NCBI GenBank assembly: GCA_023807065.1
Contig: JAJJLU010000331.1
Span: 81,530 to 145,529 of the forward strand
DNA length: 64,000 nt
Direction: 5' to 3'
DNA from: Isotricha intestinalis
Taxonomy: Eukaryota; Ciliophora; Litostomatea; Vestibuliferida; Isotrichidae
The notes under the pieces are model-generated. The model worked only from the letters and a program-made list of their open reading frames with translations, ran no database searches and had not been told where the DNA came from. Shown piece after piece: positions 8,772-19,521 of this stretch. The stretch's first letter is position 1, and every line of letters begins with the position of its first letter. A program made the translations under genes and the position numbers.

Positions 8772-11450
8772 ATGAAAATAAAAAGAAATATACCAAGACC
8801 AAATTCTTCATTTTTCTCAAAAAAACATAATGAAAATTTAATTCCACTTGATTCAAATTCATATATAAATACAACTATAGAAAAACCAAGACAATTAATA
8901 TTAAGTAAATCAAAACAAAATTTATTTAAACCTCCTCTACCATCTTCAATGGAAACTATTTCAAAAATAACATTATTTAAAAAAAGTAATTCAACTTCAA
9001 AATTAGATTTATTAAATTTAGTAATAGAAACAAATCCAGATAAATATAATTTAACAAAAATAGAAAAAAAAATAAAAGAAATAAATCCAATTTTTAATCA
9101 AAAAATATCATTTGTCAATCCAGAACCAAAATATAGTGAAAACACAAAAAAAATGTTATATAAATATAATATATTATATGGTTCAAATTCAAATAATATA
9201 ATTAGAACTTATTCTACTAAAATGAGACCAAATTCAACTTCAATATTTTCTTTTATAAATAATTTAAGTCAAACAGAAGAAGATAAAAGCGAATGTTTAT
9301 TATCAAATAATGATATTGAAAAATTAATCAAAGCAAAATGTAAAGATCTAAATTTAAATTTAAATGAAGATATGATATTTAGATTTAAGAATTATTGTTT
9401 AAATAAATGTAAAAATAGAAAAATGGATTTATCAGGATGTTATTTAGGTTATTATTCTAGTTTTGTTGTTGCTGAAATATTATATTCAAATACTCAAATT
9501 GCAATATTAAATTTAGGAAATAATAATCTTGGTGATGATGGCATTAAAATAATATCAAATGCAATAAAAGATAATAGAGTTTTAGTTTCATTTAATATAT
9601 CTTCAAATTCTATTAGTCATAAAGGAGGGAAAATATTGTTTAATAATATATGCTGTCAAAAAAGTATTATTAATTTAGATATATCTAATTCTAGAGGAAT
9701 GAATAGAAATAGATTAACTTCTGTTGGAATTCAAAATATAGGAAAAGTTCTAACTGAAAATTTATATTTGGAAATGTTAAATTTAGGAGGTAATAGTATT
9801 AAAAATGAAGGTTTGAAATATATTTGTAATGGTTTAGAAAACAATAAAACTTTATTACATTTAAATATAACTAATAATGATATTGATAAATATGGAATTG
9901 AAAAATATGTTTTAAATATACATTCTTCTAAATTAATTTCATTAGATATTTCAAGTAATAATATTATGGATGAAGGGATAATAAATTTAACAGATTCATT
10001 AAAAAATTTTCCTAATATTCATAATTTAAATATATCAAATTGTGGAATTGAATTTAAAGGTTTTCATTATTTATTAATGAATTTACAAAATATGAAAAGA
10101 ATAGAAAATTTAAATGTAAGTAAGAATAAAATAAGTAGTGAAAAATTTGAATTAATAAAACCATTTTTTCTTATATTTGGAGTTAAACATTTAGATATAT
10201 CTAATTGTTTATTAGGTGATAAATCGGGAGGAGTCTTAGGTGAATGTTTACAATTAAATGAATCTATTACAAAAATAAATATTAGTGAGAATAAAATTGG
10301 AGATAATGGTTTTAAATTCTATATACATTTATTTAAGAATAATTATTATATAAAATATTTTGATGCTTCTAAAAATTTTATAAGTGAAATTACTGCAAGA
10401 GATTTTATTAAAAATCTTAAAAATAATCATACTTTAACAAGCTTAAATTTATTTGATAATCAAATTAAAAATGATATTGGAAATGTAATATTAGAAATGT
10501 TAACTTATAATAAAACTCTCCTTAATATAAATGTTAATTTTAATAGAATTCAATTAAAAAATATTGAAGATATAAATAAAAGATTAAAATTAAATAATGA
10601 TGAAATGAAAAAGAAATTTATGCCTAATTTAATTAAAGAAATTAAGGACATTAAATTTAATACAGAAAATTTTCAATATATTACAAAAAAAATAAATGAT
10701 GAAACAGTATTATCAAATTATTTAAATAAAAGAGTGAATGAAGATACAGAAAATTTTAATAAATTAAGAAAAGAAGAAGAAGAAGAATTAAAAAGATTAC
10801 AAAATGAAAATAAAGCTTTAGAAGAAGAAATTAATATCATTAATTCAAAATTAAAAAAAGTAATGGAAACAAAAAAATATTTATCAGAACAATTTATAAA
10901 AAAAAAAAAAATATTAAGTATTAATATAGAAAAATTAAAAGAAGATAAAATAAAGATAATAAAAAATATAAATTCTTTTTATCAAAGAAGAGACAATATA
11001 ACAAATGAATTAAAAAATACAATACTTCAAAAAGAAAAAAAAGTAAAAACTACAAAAGAGAAAATATTAACATTATTAAAATCATTAAATTCAATAAATG
11101 AAGATATAATTCAAAGAAAAGAGTCCTTAATATATTCTGGAAGAACAATATCAGAAGAAAGTTTCAATGATTTTTTACATGAACCAAATTCAAATAACTC
11201 TAAAGAATATAAAGATTTTCTTAGTCAAAGTATAAGTCCAGAAGCAAAAGAAAATGAAAAAAGTAATAAGAAAAAAAAGGGGAAAAAAAATAAAAAAATT
11301 AAAATGGCTATTCCTTTTAGAAATAAAAGTATTGTTTCCTTATCTCCTAAAATTAGATTTTCTCATCATTCTTTACATAAAATGAATTCTATTTCTTATA
11401 ATAATCATCCTATTTCTCAAAAAAGTATTTCTAATTTCAAAGATTTATGA
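8772..11450 (+). CDS. leucine-rich repeat and coiled-coil protein
   Basis: An 892-residue protein. The N-terminal 190 residues are Ser/Asn-rich and probably disordered. Residues about 220-600 hold at least ten 28-residue leucine-rich repeats of the ribonuclease-inhibitor type (for example LNLGNNNLGDDGIKIIS, LNLGGNSIKNEGLKYI, LDISSNNIMDEGIINL). A long coiled coil follows (about 625-800) and the tail is basic and Ser-rich with a Lys cluster. The LRR type resembles LRRC34/LRRC74 and axonemal LRR proteins, so a cytoskeletal or ciliary scaffold is possible but not shown. The gene ends in TGA, which confirms TGA as a stop here. It begins about 108 nt after the TBC gene. Confidence 0.8.
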   Translation: MKIKRNIPRPNSSFFSKKHNENLIPLDSNSYINTTIEKPRQLILSKSKQNLFKPPLPSSMETISKITLFKKSNSTSKLDLLNLVIETNPDKYNLTKIEKKIKEINPIFNQKISFVNPEPKYSENTKKMLYKYNILYGSNSNNIIRTYSTKMRPNSTSIFSFINNLSQTEEDKSECLLSNNDIEKLIKAKCKDLNLNLNEDMIFRFKNYCLNKCKNRKMDLSGCYLGYYSSFVVAEILYSNTQIAILNLGNNNLGDDGIKIISNAIKDNRVLVSFNISSNSISHKGGKILFNNICCQKSIINLDISNSRGMNRNRLTSVGIQNIGKVLTENLYLEMLNLGGNSIKNEGLKYICNGLENNKTLLHLNITNNDIDKYGIEKYVLNIHSSKLISLDISSNNIMDEGIINLTDSLKNFPNIHNLNISNCGIEFKGFHYLLMNLQNMKRIENLNVSKNKISSEKFELIKPFFLIFGVKHLDISNCLLGDKSGGVLGECLQLNESITKINISENKIGDNGFKFYIHLFKNNYYIKYFDASKNFISEITARDFIKNLKNNHTLTSLNLFDNQIKNDIGNVILEMLTYNKTLLNINVNFNRIQLKNIEDINKRLKLNNDEMKKKFMPNLIKEIKDIKFNTENFQYITKKINDETVLSNYLNKRVNEDTENFNKLRKEEEEELKRLQNENKALEEEINIINSKLKKVMETKKYLSEQFIKKKKILSINIEKLKEDKIKIIKNINSFYQRRDNITNELKNTILQKEKKVKTTKEKILTLLKSLNSINEDIIQRKESLIYSGRTISEESFNDFLHEPNSNNSKEYKDFLSQSISPEAKENEKSNKKKKGKKNKKIKMAIPFRNKSIVSLSPKIRFSHHSLHKMNSISYNNHPISQKSISNFKDL

Positions 11451-11634
11451 AATATAATATTTATATATTATATAGTGTAAAAATATTTTATATTTTGAAA
11501 ATATTATATTATAATATTATTATATATATGTAACATTTAAAAAATTAAATGTTTTAATTTTCTTTTTTATAAAATTTACATTTATTTTATAATAATAAAA
11601 ATATTAAGTTAAAATCATAAAAGATATATAATAT
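11451..11634. other. A/T-only spacer with TA-rich runs
   Basis: Between two convergent genes. It contains TATA-type dinucleotide runs (around 11460-11530) and no other visible signal. Confidence 0.35.
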
Positions 11635-14394
11635 TTAACCATTAAGTTGAAATCTTTTAACACTATTAAATATTCTTTTAAGAAAACAATGATCAGTATT
11701 TAAATTATTATAAGCTTCTCCATTTCCAGTGTAATGACAACCACATTCACAATCTTCTTTTAAAGTAATAATACAAATAATAAAAGACATTTTAATATTA
11801 AAAAATTGAAAACAAGTTTTAGCAACATTATTAAAAGTATTTAAAGGATCAATAATAACTAATTCACTTCCAATTTGAATATTTTGAAAATTAATATTAT
11901 TTTCTTCATATTCACTTTTTTTAGCACAAATAATAAATTTACTAGGATCAAATTTTAATCCATAATGATTTACAAAATCATAAAATAATCTCCCTAAATT
12001 ATTTTCATTTATTGATATATCATTACCTAAACTTTTTTGAGTTTGAAGAAAAGAAACAATCATTAATATTAATCCATATGAAGAAATTCCTCCTTTATAT
12101 GGATCATTTAAATTTGCTCTTTTTAAAATATTTTTTAAAACCAATACTAAAGGTTTTAAACTTTCATATTGGGAAATAAAACTATTTACTAAATCTACAC
12201 ATTTTAAACCAAAATGTTTTTCATCTTGAATTGATATATCTATATGCATATTATTATAATTTTCACTTGAAATTAATTTAACAATAGGAGTACTTGCTCC
12301 AGATAAAAATTTAATTTCTTTAACCCAATTTTTTTGTCTTAAATGTTCATAAATTTGACTTAATAAAACTTGAATATTATTATTATTTCCACTATTATTA
12401 TTATTGTCATTATTATTATTATTAAGTGGATTTTTTTTATTAATTAAAACGACATCAATATCACTCCAAGGTAAACATAAATTTGTAGCATGAGAACCAT
12501 ATAAATGAACTTCATAATCATTAATAATTTCATTAATTGAAATTTGAATATTATTAACAAGAGTATCATATAAATTTTGTTCTCTTTCAATATGTTCTTT
12601 TACAAATTGTTGGTAATCACTTATATCTTTCGATAAACAAGATATAACATATAATTGATCATATGAAAAATGAATAAATTTTTTATTTAAAAATTGACTA
12701 TATGCACTTGGATTATTTGGTGTTGTTATATTTGTATTATTTTTATTATTTTGTTCTAATATTGAATATTTTTCATATAATTCTTTAAATTCTTTTTGAG
12801 ATGTATTTACTTTATTTGCTAAATTTTCTTTTTCTTTTTGTAATATTTCTATTTGTTCTATTAAATTTGAAATATTTTGTTGATATTGATTTTCTTTTTC
12901 TTGAAATATTCTTTCTTGTTCTATTATTTTTTCTCTGAATTTAATTGAATTTAAGTTCATTTTTTCTAAATCATTTTTTAAATTAAAATTTTCAATTTCG
13001 TATTTTTTTATTTTATCAGAACTTTCTTTTAATTGATTTGTTAATTTATTTATTTCTAACTCATATTCTAATTTTCCTTGAGATAAATCTATTGTTAATG
13101 TTGGTTGATTTGTTGAGTCAATATTTAAAAAAGTTTCCAATTTATTATTTTCTTTATTTTTTATTTGATTTTTATCTGAAAAAAAAATAGGAATTTGAAT
13201 TGAACTTTTATTTTTTAAACCATAATTTCTTAACAATTTAGCAAAAATTAATTTTTGTTGGTTTTTATAATTTTTTTTATTTTTCCTTCCAAAAATAATA
13301 TTATTTATATCGTTATTATCATTTTTAACATTTTCAATATCAAAATTTTTTCTATTATTATTAATATTAATAGGATTAATATTTTTATGATTAATATTAT
13401 TATCTTCAATAAAAATTCCATTAAACTTTTCATTTTTATTTTTTCCATCTTCTTCTAATTTTTCAATAATCATATTACAAATAATATTTTGTCCTTTTGC
13501 CATAGCAATTTCAAAAGCTTTAATTCCATCTTTATTAGGTTCATCAATTTTAATGTTATTACAATTTAATATAATTTTAATAATATCTAAATTTTCATTT
13601 TTAACAGCAATATGTAAAATACTTTCTTTATCAGGTGAACTTTTAAAATTAACATCAGCTCCTTTTTCAATTAAAAATAAAAAAGTATTTTTTAAATTAT
13701 TAATAGCAGCTAAACTTAATGGAGAATGAGAAGCTTGAGTATTTCTTCCTGTTTCAACTATACCAATACAATTAACATTAATTCCATTATTTACAAGTAA
13801 TTTAATTATATCTAAATTTTCTCCTTTTTCACTTAAAATTGAATAAAATAATGCATTTCTACCATTTTTATCTTTTTTATTTATATCTAATTTATATTGC
13901 ATCATTGTTTTTAATAAATTTATATCTCCTTTTAAACAAGCATACATTAATCCAGTTACATTGTCTTTATCTTCTATTTTTGGATATAAATTTTTTGTTT
14001 TTATTATATAATGAAAATGACAATCTGCCTCTGCTCCGTTTTTTAATAATATATCTATAAATTCTAATATCTTTTTATTTTCTAATGTATATTTTTGAAG
14101 ACATAAACATAACGCATCATTTAAATTTTTCTTTTCTATTTTTTGATTTTCAAGATAGGAATTTAAAGATATTGTATCGTTTTTATCTAAAAATTCTTTT
14201 ATTTTAATTAAAGATTCATTCAAATGTAATTTTTTAGATTTGTTTATTTGATTATCATTAATGTTTATATTACTTTCAGTTTGTTGTAAATTTTTTAAAG
14301 AATTATTATTATTATTATTATTATTTTGATTTACTTCCATTTTCATTATTCTTTTAACCACAAATTTGATATTAAATATAATAAACTCATACAA
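11635..14394 (-). CDS. ankyrin-repeat / coiled-coil / terminal nucleotidyltransferase fusion
   Basis: The frame gives 919 residues; the likely start is the ATG at 14346 or 14340, because the first 16 residues are unlike the rest. Ankyrin repeats occupy about residues 120-325 (TGLMYACLKGD, NALFYSIL, SPLSLAAINN, SILHIAVKNE). A coiled coil runs about 440-560. The C-terminal 330 residues form a polymerase-beta-type nucleotidyltransferase of the noncanonical poly(A)/poly(U) polymerase family: a GS motif (LYGSHATN), the two metal-binding Asp in SDIDVV (near residue 643), and the third Asp in MHIDIS. A PAP-associated region follows (GISSYGLILMIVSFLQ). The catalytic triad is complete, so an active RNA-tailing enzyme is expected. 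The final 40 residues hold a Cys/His cluster. The ankyrin fusion is unusual. Confidence 0.87.
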   Translation of the reverse strand: MYEFIIFNIKFVVKRIMKMEVNQNNNNNNNNSLKNLQQTESNININDNQINKSKKLHLNESLIKIKEFLDKNDTISLNSYLENQKIEKKNLNDALCLCLQKYTLENKKILEFIDILLKNGAEADCHFHYIIKTKNLYPKIEDKDNVTGLMYACLKGDINLLKTMMQYKLDINKKDKNGRNALFYSILSEKGENLDIIKLLVNNGINVNCIGIVETGRNTQASHSPLSLAAINNLKNTFLFLIEKGADVNFKSSPDKESILHIAVKNENLDIIKIILNCNNIKIDEPNKDGIKAFEIAMAKGQNIICNMIIEKLEEDGKNKNEKFNGIFIEDNNINHKNINPININNNRKNFDIENVKNDNNDINNIIFGRKNKKNYKNQQKLIFAKLLRNYGLKNKSSIQIPIFFSDKNQIKNKENNKLETFLNIDSTNQPTLTIDLSQGKLEYELEINKLTNQLKESSDKIKKYEIENFNLKNDLEKMNLNSIKFREKIIEQERIFQEKENQYQQNISNLIEQIEILQKEKENLANKVNTSQKEFKELYEKYSILEQNNKNNTNITTPNNPSAYSQFLNKKFIHFSYDQLYVISCLSKDISDYQQFVKEHIEREQNLYDTLVNNIQISINEIINDYEVHLYGSHATNLCLPWSDIDVVLINKKNPLNNNNNDNNNNSGNNNNIQVLLSQIYEHLRQKNWVKEIKFLSGASTPIVKLISSENYNNMHIDISIQDEKHFGLKCVDLVNSFISQYESLKPLVLVLKNILKRANLNDPYKGGISSYGLILMIVSFLQTQKSLGNDISINENNLGRLFYDFVNHYGLKFDPSKFIICAKKSEYEENNINFQNIQIGSELVIIDPLNTFNNVAKTCFQFFNIKMSFIICIITLKEDCECGCHYTGNGEAYNNLNTDHCFLKRIFNSVKRFQLNG

Positions 14395-14472
14395 TAAATA
14401 TATTATTAAATATTATTTATAATAAAAAAATATTAAAACCTGAAATAATCAAAATCAAAAAATTAAAAAAAA

Positions 14473-15201
14473 ATGGAAAGTTCAAACAACTCAAATGCAA
14501 AAGTAAAAGATACATTATTAAATTTACAAAGTATATTTGCTTCTCCAGAATTGGCAGAAAATTTATTACATAAAACATTATTAATTGAATTTAAACATTT
14601 ACAAAAATTTTGTCCAAGTGGAGTATATATATTACCTCAATTTGATAATATATCAATATGGCATGGAGTGGTATTTGTAAGAGATGGATATTATAAAAAT
14701 GGTATATTTAAATTTAAAATAAAAATACCAAATAAATATCCTAATGATGAACCTCAAGTTATTTTTTTTTCAAAAGTATTTCATCCTTTAATTGATTCAA
14801 AAGGAATTTTAGATTTAAAAAAAAAATTTCCTGTATGGGAACCTGGAAAATGTTTTTTAGTTAAAGTAATATATTATATTCAAGATATATTTTATAATCC
14901 TGTTTATTTTAATAAAAATTATGGAAGTAAAAATAGTGAGTTAAGCAATGAAGAACAAAATAAAATTAGTAAATGTGTTGAAGAATCTATTAATAATTGC
15001 TATGTTAATGATAAAGATTCTAGTATTCAATTTTCTAAAAAAGAAAATTATCATCAATTAATTTTAAGTAAGTTATTAAATCAAAATAAAGAAATTTCTA
15101 CTTATGATAGAATTGAAGATTTTAAAAATTGGTTTATGAATAATTTTATGGAGTTAATTCAAAATGATGATTCTAAAAATATTTCAAAGAATAAGAAATA
15201 A
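14473..15201 (+). CDS. FTS/AKTIP-like inactive E2 variant
   Basis: A 242-residue protein. Residues about 30-145 have the ubiquitin-conjugating (UBC) fold: a first helix, then WHGVVFVRDGYYKNGIFKF, PNKYPNDEPQVIF and VFHPLID. At the place of the catalytic Cys there is none (the segment after HPLID reads SKGILDLKKKFPVW), so it is a UEV-type protein. The pattern W-GV-F-R-G-Y-GVFKF and VFHPL-D---G-LD-K matches animal AKTIP (fused toes, FTS) better than UEV1 or TSG101. In animals FTS joins Hook and FHIP proteins to link endosomes to dynein; this role is inferred. The C-terminal tail is longer than the family core. Start at the ATG after an A-rich leader, divergent from the nucleotidyltransferase gene. 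Confidence 0.78.
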   Translation: MESSNNSNAKVKDTLLNLQSIFASPELAENLLHKTLLIEFKHLQKFCPSGVYILPQFDNISIWHGVVFVRDGYYKNGIFKFKIKIPNKYPNDEPQVIFFSKVFHPLIDSKGILDLKKKFPVWEPGKCFLVKVIYYIQDIFYNPVYFNKNYGSKNSELSNEEQNKISKCVEESINNCYVNDKDSSIQFSKKENYHQLILSKLLNQNKEISTYDRIEDFKNWFMNNFMELIQNDDSKNISKNKK

Positions 15202-15702
15202 ATCACTTTTCTTTTGAAGAAAAAAAATAATTAATGTTTAAAAATATTTGTTTTTCAAAAAAAATTAAATTTTAAAAGAAAAATTTTTAAATTTGATATT
15301 AATTAATCATTTTTTTATTATTGATTTAAAAAAAATAATTAAATATATAGACCTAATTTAAAATTTTTAAAAATATTATATGAAAAAGAGTTTTCAAAAT
15401 GCAAATATCTTCTAATTAGATTTTTAGTTTGTTTTATAAAATTAAAGAAGATAAATTTTTATCATTTTGGTTTATTATATAAGAAATAAATTAATATTCA
15501 GAGAAATTAATCATTAGTTCAAGATATTAACTTGTAAGGATGTATAAATCGAATAGAAACCTAAAAAATTGAAAAAAAGAAAATTTTTTTTATAATATAA
15601 ATTTTAATAATAAATATATTAATTAGAAATATAATCAACATCTAATTTTATATAGATTACCTTTGTGTAAATAAAATTTATTGTTCTTAAATAAAAAATA
15701 GA
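15202..15702. other. intergenic spacer between convergent genes
   Basis: About 500 bases with no open frame, RNA gene or repeat that I can support. It is slightly less A/T-pure around 15500-15560, but no tRNA fold could be drawn. Confidence 0.4.
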
Positions 15703-16152
15703 TTACCCAATATCCATATTCATATCATTTTCGTTGTAGTTTTTTTTTCTTTTTATCTTGACAGATAATTTTGGAATGTTTTTAGAATCTTTCAATCTTA
15801 TTTGACTGAAACGATTAATTAAATTTTCAGTTTTATTTTCTGAATCATATTCTCTTGATAAAGTTAAATATATTCCCTTTGAACTCTTTGTTTTTTTATT
15901 TGTATTAATCTTTCTTGTAAAAACTATTATTCTATAGCCATTAATAGTTTTCCTTAAAGAACCTTTATTATTAATTTGTTGTCTTGGTTCTTCATCTATA
16001 AAAATATTATTTTTATTTTCTAAATATTGATTATCATTATCAAAATCATTTTCAATAATTTCCATTGTTAATATTAAATTTCGAAAATTAAAATAATAAT
16101 ATATTTTTTGGATTGAATCATAATACTTGAAATTCATATTATATAAATACAT
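15703..16152 (-). CDS. small hypothetical protein
   Basis: The frame codes for 149 residues from an ATG at 16152, but a second ATG at 16065 (MEIIENDFDND) gives a more ordinary start and 120 residues. The first 29 residues are aromatic-rich and may be leader sequence. The core is acidic at the N-terminus and basic toward the end (VKIKRKKNYNENDMNMDIG). No domain was recognised. Codon use fits the window. It is divergent from the RasGAP-like gene. Confidence 0.45.
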   Translation of the reverse strand: MYLYNMNFKYYDSIQKIYYYFNFRNLILTMEIIENDFDNDNQYLENKNNIFIDEEPRQQINNKGSLRKTINGYRIIVFTRKINTNKKTKSSKGIYLTLSREYDSENKTENLINRFSQIRLKDSKNIPKLSVKIKRKKNYNENDMNMDIG

Positions 16153-16270
16153 TTATTATTTTTTTTTTTCAATTAAATTCAAAATGTCAATATAATTTAC
16201 TATAATTTATTGTTTATAAATATTAAGAATATAAAATAATTAATATAAATTTTGATTATTAATAATTGAA

Positions 16271-19200
16271 ATGAAAAGAGGATATGATAGATTAAAAGAA
16301 CTTCAAAATATAATTAATAAAATTTCAGCAATGAAAGAATTATGTAATTAATATTATAATATTATATTTAGTCGTAAAAAAAAGAGATGGAATAAAATTG
16401 GAATTTGAAGAGAAATGTTTTAAATTTTATAAACAAAAAATATCAATTAAAAGAATAATTGATAGTGGAGATTTAGATAAAAATAATTCAACATTGGAGG
16501 TTCAAGAATTTTCAAAACAATTTGTGAATTATCCAGATTTAAAAGCAAATATTTATCAATTTTTATTTTTTATAAGAAATCACCAACAAATAATGTTTTA
16601 TATATCATCTCATAGTAATGAACTAAAATATAAAGAATTATTTCCTAATTTTATTGCAGATAATTTTTATGAAAATATTTTAACTTTAAATTACTTAGGA
16701 GATGAATTTTTAGCATTAATTTATAGATTATTAAAATTAGAAATTTCTCAATTAGATAATACAAAAAATAAAAAAAGGTTTTTATTAAATTCAAATTGTG
16801 GAAAAATACTTAAAGAAATTTGTAATAATAATGAAATAAAATCTTTTTTTAATATGTTATTAAAACCAATAGTTGAAAATATGGAAAGACAAGCTGAATT
16901 TGAATGGAAATTTAATTTAAATGAAATACAAAAAATAATAGATGATTATAAAGAAAAACATAATCAAAAAGATATTAATGAATTATATAGACCTCAAATT
17001 GATATTGATGATTTAAGAAATTCTTTAAGTGAAAAAAATATATTTTTATCAGATTTTAATGAAGTTAAAAAAGAAAATGAAAAAAGAAAAAAAGAAGAAA
17101 TGGAAGCTGCTAAAAAATATTTTTTTGATAAATATATTCCTGATTTAACGAAAGAAGAATTAGAAAAATTTATGAATAATCAAAGTGATATTAGAATGAA
17201 ACAATTTAGTCAAAGACAATTAAATAGAATTCAAAAAGATGATTTTTTATTTGCTAATCAAAATATCATTGAGCAAATGATGGGAGTTGATAATTCAACT
17301 GAAGTTTTAAATTTATATCAAACTTATTTTTCATATATTAAAAATGTTATTGATTCACTTTTACATTATTTAATTGAAAATATGCATTTAATACCTTATT
17401 CAATTAAATGTATATGTAAAATAATTTCTATATTAATTAAAAATAAATTTAATGATATAAGTGAAATAGAAGAAAATGCTTATATTGGAAAATTTTTTTT
17501 TGAATTATTGTTTTTTGAAATTTTCAAAGTTCCTGATTATAAAGGTTTAATTGATAATTTTATTATTTCTAAAAAAACTAAAGAGAATATTAAAACAGTA
17601 ATTATTATTATAGGACAATTATCAAAAGGCAATTTTTTTAAATCTACTAAAAAATCAGATTATACTCCTTTTAATTGGTATTTTTTATATACTATGCCTT
17701 TATTATTACAATTTATTGACAAATTAAAAAGTATTGAATTACCTTCTTATCTTGAAAAATTATCTAGTGGAAAAATTAATGAAAATGATTTTAGTTATAA
17801 TTATTTTATAGAAAATAAAGAAGAAATTATGAATTATCAATCTATTTGTTTTAATTTAAAAAACTTTATTAGTTTATTTGATTTTGTTTATGAACATAAA
17901 AAAGAAATTTTAGATATAATTATTGAAAAAAATGAATTAAATAATATTATTCAAAGTATAAATAGAGAACAAATATTTAAAATTATTCATAATGAAGTAA
18001 CACAAAATAAAATAAATTATTTTGTTACAACGAAAGTAATTTTTTCACCAAATATTTCATATTCATATAATATAAAAGAGAATGATAATTTAATAATAAA
18101 ACCAAGTAATTTAAATGCTGAAGATATATTATTGAATAATTTATTTGATATTCAAAAATTTTTGGTAATTATATTAACAGAATATAAAAACTTAGAAAAA
18201 GAAGATTTTTCTGAATATTGTTCAAATTCTATAGATATTATAAAAGAAATTATTCAATTAATTCGAATTCAAAAAGTGAAAAAGAAAAAATCTAAAACTT
18301 CAATTCCAATTGAATGGTATGGTAAAGTTTTATTAAATTTATTAAATGAATTACCTGATGAATATAAAGAAAATGATTATTCAAAATTATATGAAGAATT
18401 TGAAAAAAATTTATTAGACTCAATGAATAATTTAGATTTTGGTCAATTAAGTGAAATGTCACAAAAATTAAAACCAGTTAATCAATTAATTCAAATTACA
18501 AAAGAAAATGAAAAATTATTAAAAAATGCAACGATAAATGGTAATATATTAAAATTTGTAGAAAATTATCAAATAAATATTTCATTTAAAATGAACAATG
18601 AAGTTAAAAATAAAATTGAATATTTAGAGGATAATGAAAAAAAAAAAGAAAAACAAAAAAATAAAGTTAAAAAACAAAACGAGGTTGAATCCTGTGGTAC
18701 AATTAAAGAATTAATAGAAAAATTTCCAAATTTTATTACATATATAAATTCAAGAAATAATGAAAGTGAATATGATAAACAATTTTCAGAAAATTTTACT
18801 TATTTAAATAAAAAAATAAAAGGTTACATTCCATATTATTTTAAAAATAATAAAAAAAAACTAAATGAAGAAATAGAAGGAATAAATGATAAAATAATGA
18901 GTTTTTTCATGAGTAATATATATGATAAATTATTTACTTCAGAAATACAAGAAAATGATCATAAATTTTATCAAAAATGTGTTTCTTTTTCTTGGATAGA
19001 ATTAAAAGATTTAATAGGAGAAAATAATTTAATATTAGATAATTTTTTACCAATATCAATACAATATATTAATGAATTAGAAATTGCAAGAACTCCAAAA
19101 AAAAAATTAAATTTAATTGCTAAAATTAAAAGAGTTATTTCAGATACTTATTTATTTAATACTGGAAAAAGTATTATTGAAGTAGATGAATTTTTACCTT

Positions 19201-19415
19201 CTTTTGCTTTTGCTTTAATTAAAGCTCAACCTAAAAAAGCAATTTCAAATTTAAATTTTATTAAAGTTTTTTATGATTCTAGTAAAGAACAGTCTGTTAC
19301 ATTATTTGAAAGTACTATTCAATTTATTGAAAATTTAGAATTTTCAAAATTAAAAAATATTTCTAAAGAAGAATTTGAAAATAAATGTATTGAAGCAAGT
19401 AAAATAACAAAATAA
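16271..19415 (+). CDS. IQGAP-like RasGAP-domain protein (two exons)
   Basis: Exons 16271-16343 and 16372-19415 give about 1038 residues. A RasGAP-fold region covers roughly residues 60-430. It has an early segment ending in LLNSNCGKILKEI and MLLKPIVENME, and a late segment with HLIPYSIKCICKIISILIKNKF followed by YIGKFFFELLFFEIFKVPD. In active RasGAPs the last part reads FLRxxNPA; here the Arg and Asn are replaced, as in IQGAPs, so it probably binds a Rho/Ras GTPase without activating hydrolysis. The C-terminal 550 residues are helical and partly coiled coil. Exon 1 (25 residues) joins smoothly as MKELF-VKKRDG. The same frame could only otherwise start at a TTG. Confidence 0.78.
16344..16371 (+). 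other. intron, 28 nt (RasGAP-like gene)
   Basis: Starts GTAATT and ends ATTTAG, phase 1. Without removal, translation from the only good ATG stops after 26 codons. Removal joins it in frame to a 1000-codon exon that otherwise lacks an ATG. Confidence 0.8.
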
Positions 19416-19521
19416 TGTTAATTTATTATTTATTTTTTTTTTATTCATTTTAAAAAGTAAAATGAATGGGAATTATATTAAAATTAAAATAAAATAAAAT
19501 AAATGAATTAAATAACTTTTT

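Noticed and set aside
13255..13458. Plus-strand Ile/Phe-rich frame resembling a membrane protein
   Set aside because: Antisense to an Asn-rich part of the ankyrin/nucleotidyltransferase gene.
15500..15560. Possible tRNA or small RNA in a less A/T-pure patch
   Set aside because: No cloverleaf, T-loop consensus or stable stem could be drawn.
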